Assembly: GCA_019925095.2 (NCBI GenBank)
Contig: CM034409.1
Span: forward strand, 9,360,501 to 9,424,500
Length of the DNA: 64,000 nt
Reading direction: 5' to 3'
Source of the DNA: Dendrolimus kikuchii
Taxonomy: Eukaryota; Arthropoda; Insecta; Lepidoptera; Lasiocampidae
The first letter of the stretch is position 1. The number at the start of each line of letters is the position of its first letter. The position numbers and the translations under genes were made by a program. The notes beneath the pieces were generated by a model. That model was not told the DNA's origin. It searched no databases and saw only the letters and a list, made by a program, of their open reading frames with translations. This document shows, piece by piece, positions 56,027-64,000 of the stretch.

Positions 56027-56224
56027 AAGTTTCTAGTAGACATGTTTAAGCGAATAGAGTTGGGAATCCGAACGCGTTGTAACCAATATCATGGTATATT
56101 AAGCAAAGTAAAGAACTATGAACGTGGTAAGTGTATCCACTACACTACTACTATACCTATACTGCAAGTATTATAATTGTACAAATATGCATCTTTGGTT
56201 AAAGAAACTACCTAATTGGTTTCC
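56027..56224. other. unassigned sequence
   Basis: Nothing recognised. Confidence 0.4.
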
Positions 56225-56305
56225 TTGGTGGACTTTTCGGTTAGAATTCGAACCGCCTTGTGAGATATGAGTTTGAGATACAAGTGCATTAACCAGTAAA
56301 TTTCC
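56225..56305 (-). mobile_element. T3 tRNA-like SINE head
   Basis: The minus strand reads 'tactggttaatgcacttgta' (A-box-like) and 'aaggcggttcgaattc' (B box GGTTCGAATTC). No tRNA anticodon arm is credible and no other copy is in the window. Confidence 0.4.
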
Positions 56306-56808
56306 ACGGCGTGGCAGCTATTGCTTCCCATTTCGTATGTACCATCGCGAAACATAGTTTTTGTTATGTATTAAATGTAATGTTTTTCTTTTTTTCTTCT
56401 AATATATCTAGCAATGCGTATGTGTCTTTACCAAATAAAATTTTTTTCTTTCTTTCTTACTCTTCTTTCATAATAATAGATACCAAACATTTGTGTTGTT
56501 AAAAGATTTCATAAATCTGACCGTTCCAAACACCAAAATGCGAGCTTATTTTAATGCAATGAACTTCCTATTGAGATGTAAATGGGGGTCTGCACTCCCC
56601 GGTCCTTTGTCTTCCCAAATGAATAACGGTCCTCGACTTGCCAGTAATATTTGTAATGAACACCCCGTGTTCGACTCGGTGAGATCTTGAAGCTTTTGAA
56701 GAAAATTGTCTATTTTACAAGACAAGTTAATATTTTCATCTTTTCAAATTATTTCAAGCTCTAGAAATACAGTACAATACGGAATGTATTTAATTCTCTA
56801 GCGATGTG
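56306..56808. other. unassigned sequence, possible (cttt) tail
   Basis: 'aaataaaatttttttctttc' at 56430-56450 resembles a LINE-C-style end. Otherwise nothing recognised. Confidence 0.3.
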
Positions 56809-57075
56809 GCAAGCCTCTGATGATGCGACCTGCGTAGACACTGGCCGCATCCCATCTACCAAACACGGCTAAATCAACTGGTCAGGCGGAGGAATCAGCT
56901 AAATCACTCAAGCGGCGCAAATATGCAACCCTCAGTGAGTGTTATGTTTGTGCCCTTTGCTGTTGAAACGCTTGGACCGTGGGGTCTTGAGGCCATGAGA
57001 TTTCAACAAAGAGCTATCGTAATGACTCTTCAGGTAATCAGAGGGCTCGCTCCAACCCACACAACGGATCTGGGC
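56809..57075 (+). mobile_element. LINE-E C-terminal domain, frameshifted
   Basis: DDATCVDT, then shifted LAASHLPNTAKSTGQAEESA, KSLKRRKYATLSE, then shifted [15 protein letters not shown]. Frame changes near 56842 and 56940. This copy shows more of the upstream part of the domain than the other two. Confidence 0.75.
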
Positions 57076-57225
57076 CCCGAATCTGAGACAACCATCACAA
57101 TGGAAACCATCAGCCGTAAATTCTACTTGTAAAACGACAAATCTTAAAAATAGGATCACAAATAAAATAATGTATTAATTAACACAACCGAGTTATGTGA
57201 ATATATTTCAATAATCTATATATCT

Positions 57226-57430
57226 ATACTATAATCTATACTAATATTATAAAGAGATAAAGTTTGTGACGGTATAGGGGGTAATCTCTGAATCTATTAA
57301 ACCGATTTTAAAAATTCTTTTACTGTTAGAAAGCTACGTTAACAGGAAGTGTCATAGGATATATAACATGACGCTATATACCACGGGAGCGGGACAGAGC
57401 ACGGGTGAAACCGCGCCGGGCCGCTAGTTA
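57226..57430 (-). repeat. R5 RTE-like element
   Basis: See 54811-55012: same order of blocks ('aaagctacgttaacaggaag', 'acgctatataccacgggagc', 'gaaaccgcgccgggccgcta'). Confidence 0.7.
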
Positions 57431-57664
57431 ATAATATGAACACACTTACACCATACGATTAATTCATTCATAATAATTAAACCGGCTCCAGTTATAAAAA
57501 AAATCAACATAATAATTTCTCATATTTTTACAATCTGGCCCTAAGAATGTACGAAAGCGTACCCGAGTCCTTTTATCCATATAGATCCAGCATTTTCCAA
57601 GAAATACGACTGACACAAAAACAGACGGAATGACATGACGACTATATAACGTTTGTGTTTTTGT
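57431..57664. other. unassigned sequence
   Basis: Nothing recognised. Confidence 0.4.
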
Positions 57665-57921
57665 CAAAATGATATTTTTTTATTTTTTATTGCAGGAGTT
57701 TAGCAGACAGGCAGACGGCCCACTTAATGAAAAGCGGTTACCATCGCCTATAGACATTTGCAAAACCAAAGGTGCTACAAATGCGCTGCTGCTCTCTTAA
57801 GGGAGACTGGAACATGGTCACTAATGCCGGAACACAAATCAAGTTTGTTATGGCGACATACTTTAGACCAGGGGTGGTAGCCATCCAGTCGGGCAAATGC
57901 CCTACCACCTGGCAAAAATGA
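57665..57921 (-). mobile_element. hA short element with probable target duplication
   Basis: caaaatga (57665-57672) and caaaaatga (57913-57921) flank the copy. T run, 'tgcaggagtttagcagacag', truncation after 'ctaccacctgg', the same point as the nested copy at 9061-9301. Confidence 0.8.
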
Positions 57922-58469
57922 ATTTTATAAAAAAGATGATAAAAGAATTTTGGTTGCCACGATACAGACCCACAGTCTAGTGCAACAACCGCAGCCAAAA
58001 AAAATCTTGCCTTAGTTTTAAGTGCCATAATTAAGATATTTAACTATTATAAGTTTTAAATATATTAGGCCTAGAAATAAGTTTAAAGAAATAAATGAAT
58101 TTGAATCGAATTTTTTTTTTTTCTTATGAATCTTAATATTAACATTCATTTACTCAAAAATATCACTTAAACAATCTGAAAGCAAATCAAAGGAATCTTT
58201 CTGAGTACTTTATAAAGCAAATTCGGCACTTAATTATGTTAATCTAAAAGGTTTTGCCAAAATTAAAACCGTTATAAAAACTTGGAGAGGGCTCTCACCC
58301 GCTGTGAATATATTAATTTTATCATATTTATCTGTCTGTGAATTTAATTCGTCGAGATAACGAACGTGGATTTTATTATGCTTGCCACCAAAAGTAGGCG
58401 GTTTTGGCATATCACAGGCCAAGTATACGCGGTGGACAACACACGACATACTTCCACGGAATATATTTT
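57922..58469. other. unassigned sequence
   Basis: Nothing recognised. Confidence 0.4.
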
Positions 58470-58840
58470 TAACCGACTTTATAAAAATGAGGAGGTTCTC
58501 AAATTTTGTTTCTGCACTGATTTTGATGATTCTTTTTGCATTTGATTCAGCGTAGCTTCAAAATGGTCCTACATATTATTGCTATTGGACTTTGGGTTTC
58601 GAAGGTATAGCAGAAAATTTATCAAAATCCGATAGCAAATGTGCAGTTTTTGCGATTTTTAAACCATAACTTTTTTTGTTTTTGAGCAGATTTTGATTAT
58701 TCTTTTTGCGTTGAATTGAGAATAGCATAAGGATAGTTTCATATATTATATCATGAAAATATAAACTTTATAGCAAAAGAAACCTAACTTCAGGAGTAAC
58801 AAAACATAAATATTTTTTACATCTTGAAGTCGGTACGAAG
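58470..58840 (+). repeat. E repeat
   Basis: 'ttttaaccgactttataaaa' 'atgaggaggttctcaaattt' at the left, two 'gattttgatgattctttttg'-type blocks (58538 and 58691) and 'cttgaagtcggtacgaag' at the right. Confidence 0.55.
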
Positions 58841-58996
58841 TAAAACATAAAAAAATATCAAATATAACAATTTTTAGTTTTTTTAGTTTATAGAGTATTT
58901 ACATTTAACAATAATTTGACGTGGAAATTAAAGTATTTTTTACAGTCAAACTCTTGCCAGTTTATAGTATTTCATATTTTATTAAGTGTTTAAAAT

Positions 58997-59069
58997 TAAT
59001 TAATTGGTCGTGCCTACCCCGCAAGGGAACTGGCGTGAAGTTATGTATGTATGTATGTTTATAATTAAT
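58997..59069 (+). mobile_element. LINE-D tail (57 bp) with possible 8 bp target duplication
   Basis: tcgtgcctaccccgcaaggg, aactggcgtgaag and a tatgtatg tail, flanked by taattaat at 58997-59004 and 59062-59069. The duplication is low complexity, so only moderately convincing. Confidence 0.65.
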
Positions 59070-59184
59070 GCTTATCGGGTTGTAACGGACACAACGTTCA
59101 ATCGTGCAAAAGAGAATAAAATCAGGGTTTTTGGGGTTTGAAAAGTTAGCCGTTGAGCGCTAGAGAGTCGAATGTAGGGCACGT

Positions 59185-59966
59185 ATGTCACGGTTAATAA
59201 TCACGGGCAACTGCTCAGGCCGATACCGAGTGAACTTGGTGTGCATTCGCTTGCTCTCTAGGCAATCAATTTGTTATTATTTATTAACAAAACACACAGG
59301 TAAGTATCAACAATAATTTAAAACTTATCTCTTTGTATATGTACTAGCTGTACCCGGCAGTTGTCTTGTCCTTAAAAAATAAAAATCTAGAAACCGATTG
59401 CAGCGTCATCAACCGGGACCAATTTTTAATCTAAACTATCCCGAGATCCACTTGAACACACATAAAAATAATTTCACCTAAATCAAACACATGAAAATGA
59501 GTTTAAATGCAGTGACCATTGCTGAAATCGGCTGGGAAAGATCATAATAAATGAATAAAAAAACATCATTAAAACATCAGACACAAAATCAGTCAAGCCG
59601 ATTTTGTGACTGATGTTTTTCAATTATATGTTTTTTTATTGATGAATATCATATTTTAATACTTATTATTCTATTCCGGACGAAGACAATTCCAAAAACT
59701 CCAAAATCATAAAAATGGTCCAGCCGTTCTTGAGTTATAAATGATCTAACTAACACGATTTTGTTTTTATATATATAGATGTTTATTATATGTGTTATAT
59801 TATTTCTTAACTAATTTATATATCTTTTACTAAATTCTTTTATTTTGCAGGTAACACCGAGCGGGCCGTTCATCCAACGAATTCTATCGTCAATACGGGT
59901 TTTAATTACCTACAAAATCCGTCGTATAAGCTGCTATGTAATACACAACCGAATATATTACTATGA
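59185..59966 (+). CDS. possible small two-exon gene, 76 codons, function unknown
   Basis: Exon 1 coding part is 59185-59299 (ATG, then SRLIITGNCSGRYR) and ends CACAG|GTAAGTAT, a near-perfect donor. Exon 2 is 59851-59966 after a good acceptor (ttcttttattttgcag). The frame stays open across the phase-1 junction (…LLTKHT-G-NTERAVHPTNSI…) to TGA at 59964-59966. An aataaa lies at 60072-60077. The 551-base intron consists largely of an R1 insertion. No signal peptide, domain or family is recognised, and the start context (cgtATGT) is weak. It could be a small protein gene, a non-coding RNA or chance. Confidence 0.35.
59342..59775 (+). repeat. R1 RTE-like element, uninterrupted reference copy
   Basis: actagctgtacccggcagtt to 'actaacacgattttgttttt' and tatatatagat. 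It contains an imperfect foldback (59551-59645: aacatcagacacaaaatc against gattttgtgactgatgtt, plus outer arms). It holds the empty site for the R2 insertion seen at 29679. Confidence 0.7.
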
Positions 59967-60071
59967 AAACGTTACCAGAATTTCAAAACAGTTTCGAAAT
60001 GTTATTTATATTAAATTTATTTTGTAGTAATATATTTATTGCTTGTGGATAGTTATAAATCTAAAGCAATG

Positions 60072-60077
60072 AATAAA
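60072..60077 (+). terminator. possible poly(A) signal AATAAA
   Basis: AATAAA 106 bases after the stop codon of the candidate gene at 59185-59966. Such hexamers are frequent in AT-rich DNA, so this is only supporting context. Confidence 0.25.
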
Positions 60078-60860
60078 TTTGAAGTGAATTCATAAGAAAT
60101 GACATTCTTTAAATGGAAACTCGTATTTACAACATGCATTATAGATGACAATTTTTAGACTATTTTTTTATTTTTCCAAGCTTTTATTTAACTTGCAATG
60201 GATGTACCTATGTATGTATGTATGTAAGTTCGGGTGGAATCTTGCAAGTTAAATTTGACCAACTTCCCGGTATCCGATTGAGCTGAAATTTTGCACGCAT
60301 ATGTATATCGCGTGACAATTCAATAATATGGTACCATAGAGCTGATCTGATGATGGAGTCCGAAGGTGGATATTATTACTCCTGTACTAAACAAGATAGA
60401 TCCGTCGTGTTTGGGCTCCTTTTACTTGTCTTGGCTAGCCCTCTGCAGCTATATGATCTCAAAAGCTTGTATTTAAAAACCTTTCTAAAAAAGCTTATTT
60501 AATATTCAATCTAAAACTCTCTTCTCTCAGGTTTCGAAATGGGTCAATGGATTTAAATGAAAATTTTAGATATTAAAAACACTTGTCAAAATGTTATAGG
60601 CGACAATAATAGGCAAGTTTAAATAACGATCTCGTAGAATAAAGCACAGTGCAAAAAAAGCGCTATAAATTTTAAAATAGACTTGAAAAATAAAGGTCGG
60701 AAAGCCAATCCGTCAAAGCGGCTGGCGTCAAAAGGCTTCAAAGGTGAAAATATTTTATTTTTCACTATTTTGAATTTTTGGATATTATGTGGAAATGCCA
60801 CTAGTTTTCTTTCTATTATAATAAAAGATTTGTTTACATTATTCTTTATTGTACAGAAAA
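60078..60860. other. AT-rich sequence, possible old repeat
   Basis: 60196-60480 contains (tatg)4, 'aacttcccggtatccgattg' 'agctgaaattttgca' and 'tgatctgatgatggagtcc', blocks typical of a dispersed lepidopteran repeat. Boundaries unclear. Minus and plus open frames at 60619-61080 overlap and show AT-driven composition only. Confidence 0.35.
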
Positions 60861-61470
60861 TCCCTATTAACATTATAAATGCGAAAGTAACTCTGTCTGT
60901 CTGTTTCGTTTTCGAGGAAAAACTACTGGACCGATTTGGCTGAAACTCAATATATATATTTTTGATGCTGATGATGAACATAGGATACTTTTTATCTAGA
61001 AAAATGAGATTGTTTCCGAGATAAAAATATATTTGGCTGAAATTCGGTATATATGTAATTTTAATACCGAGGATGGACAAGGGATATTTTTCATCCCGGA
61101 TAATGGGATAAGTTTAGAGATAGATTTATGTAAAGATTATCCCAGAAGGTAGAATAGGTTTTCATTTTGAAAGAAAGAAAAAAAATCATTTTATTCAGAA
61201 TAATAATTACATTGGATAGGGTAGGTATAATTGTTAATAATTTTGTGATTTGCCATCTTCGTTATTTTGGTTAATTTGGATATTTCGGTCAATTTGGTCG
61301 ATGTAGTCGATTTGGTCGATGTGGCCAATGTGGTCGATGTGGTCGATTTGGTCGATTTGGTGTACATATGTAATTTTAATGCCGAAAGTTGGCATAGATA
61401 CTTTTCATCCGGGAGATGGGATAGTTTTCGATATAAAATGAAGTGAATCTTCCGGGGCAAATAGCAGTAA
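60861..61470 (-). repeat. R6-type RTE-like element interrupted by a minisatellite
   Basis: 'ttaacattataaatgcgaaa' 'gtaactctgtctgtctgttt' is the 3' end in reverse. 'gtaattttaataccgagga' near 61055 and 'gtaattttaatgccgaaag' near 61370 are two copies of one internal block. Orientation follows from the 'tattataaatgcgaaag' end. Confidence 0.5.
61258..61362. repeat. 9 bp minisatellite
   Basis: About 11 units of ttggtcgat/gtggtcgat, degenerate at the left edge. On the minus strand it translates as a threonine/serine/lysine repeat, which accounts for the 89-codon open frame there. Confidence 0.85.
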
Positions 61471-61929
61471 CATAAAAATTTAACAGAATGTAACCTGTGT
61501 CTCTTTAAACAAAAGGCATATACTAGAGGTTGACCCGCGAGTAAACTCTAGTAGCTACATATAAAACTACAAAATAGTGGTGATGTACAAAAGGGAGCTT
61601 AACCCTAAAAAGAGTTTTCTTCCAGCAAACATATGGGTCTAGCGAGAGGGAAAACAAGAGGCAGGGTTGTGTACATTAATGTTTATGTGCATAAGTATAT
61701 AGGTTCTTATACCTAAGTGTCCATTAAATTTACTTATTGAAAGTAAATATTAGTTCATATTAATTAGTTTTGGAAGGAGCTTTTAGATGTTTCAGAAAAA
61801 ACCGCTTGCTTTTATACTATTTACTCAAAAAATTCTTCATGTGCATTAGTCCGTCCGTCTATTTGTGTACCTCAAAAACATTTCACTCAAAATTACTGTT
61901 TCTAAATGGATACTCTTTATTAGGCAAGT
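61471..61929. other. unassigned sequence
   Basis: 'actagaggttgacccgcgag' 'taaactctag' at 61523-61552 is a short RTE-like start or foldback remnant. Otherwise nothing recognised. Confidence 0.35.
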
Positions 61930-62000
61930 TTATTTTCTCCGTTATTTACTATGGTCTGGGTGTCTGGGATTGGCCCCAAAGTAGTCCGTTGTATATTACC
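61930..62000 (+). mobile_element. T2 SINE tail fragment
   Basis: 'ctccgttatttactatggtc' 'tgggtgtctgggattggccc' 'caaagtagtccgttgtat' equals the 3' half of T2 (29163-29327 reversed). Confidence 0.75.
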
Positions 62001-62309
62001 CATAACACAAGCGTAATTTACTTAATTTGGGGATATACAATATGTATGTTTGTCTGCCGATTATTATATTATATTATTATTTATTATTATGTTATTTTAT
62101 TTAAAAAAAAAGTGTGTATGTGCAGTTCACGCGCAGTAGAAATAAAGTGTGACAAGGGTTTCTAAATTTTTGACATCACATTTCATATATTACATCTTTA
62201 TAATATATTTAAGCTTTAAAACACGAAATTTCAAATATTAGCGAAACACTTCAAAACATTTCCAACTCTATCTGTATTGGCAGTGTTTAAAGGATTAAAT
62301 ATAATGTAT

Positions 62310-62430
62310 TCTATCTCATTCTCACTGAAGCTTAGTCATATACATTTATGTGTTTATCTATTTTTAGTGTCGCTTTTTCGTTTCATCGAGTTTCAAATCA
62401 CAACGATTCTAAAGAAGTTTCACTTCAAAA
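62310..62430 (-). mobile_element. Q MITE-like element
   Basis: 'ctatctcattctcactgaag', 'tttagtgtcgctttttcgtt', then 'aaagaagtttcacttcaaaa' at the right end. Reverse of 39070-39185. Confidence 0.65.
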
Positions 62431-62746
62431 ATTCCAACATAATACGACCAAAAACAAACTTTTGTCACATTCCAACTGCCCCAGTTTCTTCTATAGTTTC
62501 TTTAGTAAGTAATCTTATCAAAGACATCTGATCATTTTATCCTTGCATTCTTGGCCCCTAAGCGTATCGACCACCATTCAACATTCCGGTGAACGTCCTC
62601 CAAGGAATCAAAGACAAATTATTGACACTTTCTTTCCACCACGTATAACGGGCCGTATATGTTTAAAAAGGTTCTGTAGATCAAAAATGATAAAAATATT
62701 GTTAATGCATATTTGTTTACTCTTATCCATGTATGTGTGTTACTCT

Positions 62747-62826
62747 TTTTTATTGCATACAAGAGTCAGACAGTAACCCTGATAGAAGGCGGTTACCGCC
62801 ACCTAGTGACATTTGTAACACCAGGG
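62747..62826 (-). mobile_element. hA fragment, diverged
   Basis: T run, 'ttgcatacaagagtcagaca', 'ggcggttaccgccacctagt' 'gacatttgtaacacca'. Only the 3' ~80 bases; closer to LINE-A's 3' end in places. Confidence 0.5.
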
Positions 62827-62966
62827 ACTTTGTCAACCTATAATTTTAATAAAGAACCCCATGTCATAGTGAGAGGAAAAACCGCGGCGGGTAGTTCCCA
62901 CCGATTAATTGTTGACTTTCTCGATTCTGAAGTTCTGCTTAATCTGTGGTATAATCGCTAACACTA

Positions 62967-63270
62967 TTTTTTTATTCCATAAGTTCAGCAGACAGGCAGA
63001 CGGCCCACTCGTGACAAGCGGTTACCATCGCCTATGGGCATTCGTAACACCAAAGGTCCCACAAATGCGCTGCTGCTCTCTAAAGGGAGACTGGAACCTG
63101 GCCAACAATGCCGGAACACAACCCAAGGTTGTAATAGCGGCATACTCTAGATCAGGGGTGGTAGCCATCCAGACGAGCAAATGCCCTGCCCAAATGGGTT
63201 GTTTTGTCGCCTCTCACGACAGGCCGCCCGGCTGCAGGAAAATATATTCCATCTCTGTTCCTGCACAGAT
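62967..63270 (-). mobile_element. hA short element, nearly full length
   Basis: T run, 'ccataagttcagcagacagg', 'caccaaaggtcccacaaatg', 'cgcctctcacgacaggccgc' and 'tctgttcctgcacagata'. The plus-strand 138-codon open frame across it is a repeat translation. Confidence 0.8.
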
Positions 63271-63659
63271 AGAATTCAGCGGTAACCTGGTCTTGGACAT
63301 AAGTGAAATTTCGGTTCCTTTTTGAAGTATAAAATATTGTCCCTTTCGAGTAAAAAGCCCTAAAAATTAGAAACTAAAAGCCTTATAATAATAGTATGAA
63401 TTATATAGATTTGGGTTATATTGTCACATTTGCGGAACCCCGAAAAGGCCGAAGGACGCGCCCTAAGGCTGATAAATCAAAAGAAATCTCGTGCCGATAT
63501 AGCTGAGTATATATCAAAGGATGGGTAAAACAATATACGTGTACTTCGCCGTTGGAACTGCTATAACTCAACTGGAAAGCCTGCCTTATCGGCTCTTTGT
63601 TGATATATATCTATACTAATATAATGTTTTATACAAACTGGCTAGTTACACATAAACAC
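63271..63659. other. unassigned sequence
   Basis: 'ggaaccccgaaaaggccgaa' near 63436 is GC-richer but unrecognised. Confidence 0.35.
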
Positions 63660-63905
63660 ATTTAGTACATGACCACGTACTAACCATGGTAGTTAACTCA
63701 GTAATGCTTCGAGTCACAAATTCACGTTTCGTGAAGCACGTGTGTATGACTCCTGGGCGGAAAGCATGCATGACTTCGGTAGTTTCTTGATCTAATGTGT
63801 ATATGTCTACAATTATCACGTGCTGACAGTTAAGAAAAATATAGTGTTGAAACCTGTACATCGAGATACCAAAGTGTCAAATATGCCAATCTGCCTTAGA
63901 CAAGC
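63660..63905 (+). mobile_element. T1 SINE, strongly diverged
   Basis: 'catggtagttaactcagtaa' (head region), 'gatctaatgtgtatatgtct' and 'cctgtacatcgagataccaa' follow T1 block order. The B box has decayed. Confidence 0.5.
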
Positions 63906-64000
63906 GTGACAAGTGTGCTGTAAGTTTCTTTAAGAAAAATGGGAAGGCCCTAGTCGAGATGTGGACTCTTATTATCATAAATATTAACATGTCTGTTTCC

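Noticed and set aside
60619..61080. 153-codon minus-strand open frame and a plus-strand frame over the same bases
   Set aside because: Both overlap an RTE-like repeat and AT-rich sequence; lysine, isoleucine and phenylalanine-rich with no domain.
61770..62165. 131-codon open frame
   Set aside because: Covers a T2 SINE tail and AT-rich DNA; no recognisable protein feature.
62909..63325. 138-codon open frame
   Set aside because: Mostly translation of an hA short element.

Overview
The window looks like a piece of an AT-rich insect genome, most probably a moth or butterfly (Lepidoptera). That is an inference from its content: many short 5'-truncated non-LTR retrotransposon tails, tRNA-derived SINEs, foldback MITE-like elements, eukaryotic splice and poly(A) signals, and reverse-transcriptase fragments of types common in Lepidoptera. 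I see no bacterial operon, CRISPR array, rRNA gene, intact tRNA gene or long intact protein gene. I read it as intergenic or intronic sequence built up by repeated transposon insertion.

Local labels used below. LINE-A to LINE-G are non-LTR retrotransposon remnants. hA is a ~310 bp short element whose 3' end matches the 3' end of LINE-A. T1, T2 and T3 are tRNA-derived SINEs. R1 to R6 are short RTE-like fragments. P and Q are palindromic MITE-like elements that share the terminal motif gaagtgaaacttc. E is a repeat bounded by aaccgacttc and its complement. Two solo LTRs of one family lie at 6120-6618 and 38146-38641, and a possible third, unrelated LTR at 35747-36682.

Layout. 0-10 kb: R2, T1, R1, hA, R3, R6, a possible first exon (5222-5370), a T1 SINE split by a solo LTR, R4, LINE-D, and a P element split by hA. 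10-20 kb: an E foldback, a LINE-A/hA inverted chimera, T1 next to a long TA/GT microsatellite, a possible minus-strand exon (14685-14844), P, a double nest of LINE-F in LINE-D, R4 and two T2 SINEs. 20-30 kb: a 95 bp retro-insertion with a 12 bp target duplication, E, Q, LINE-D, hA, P, LINE-G, an unassigned coding-like island, LINE-C and LINE-B tails, T2, and R2 nested in R1. 30-40 kb: a (TA)47 palindrome, LINE-E, R3, R4, P, hA and LTRs. 40-50 kb: two minisatellites, three hA copies, R3 and the best reverse-transcriptase relic (LINE-A, 49288-50030). 50-64 kb: a GC-rich island, E, R1, a 29 bp perfect hairpin, LINE-C, LINE-E, LINE-D, T3, hA, a possible small two-exon gene (59185-59966), a 9 bp minisatellite, Q, hA and T1.

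The best-supported results are insertion histories that can be read directly, because target-site duplications or an uninterrupted second copy lie in the same window. The only protein-gene candidate with two matching splice sites and an open frame across the junction is the 76-codon model at 59185-59966. It resembles nothing I know and could be chance. I did not find a convincing new multi-gene system.
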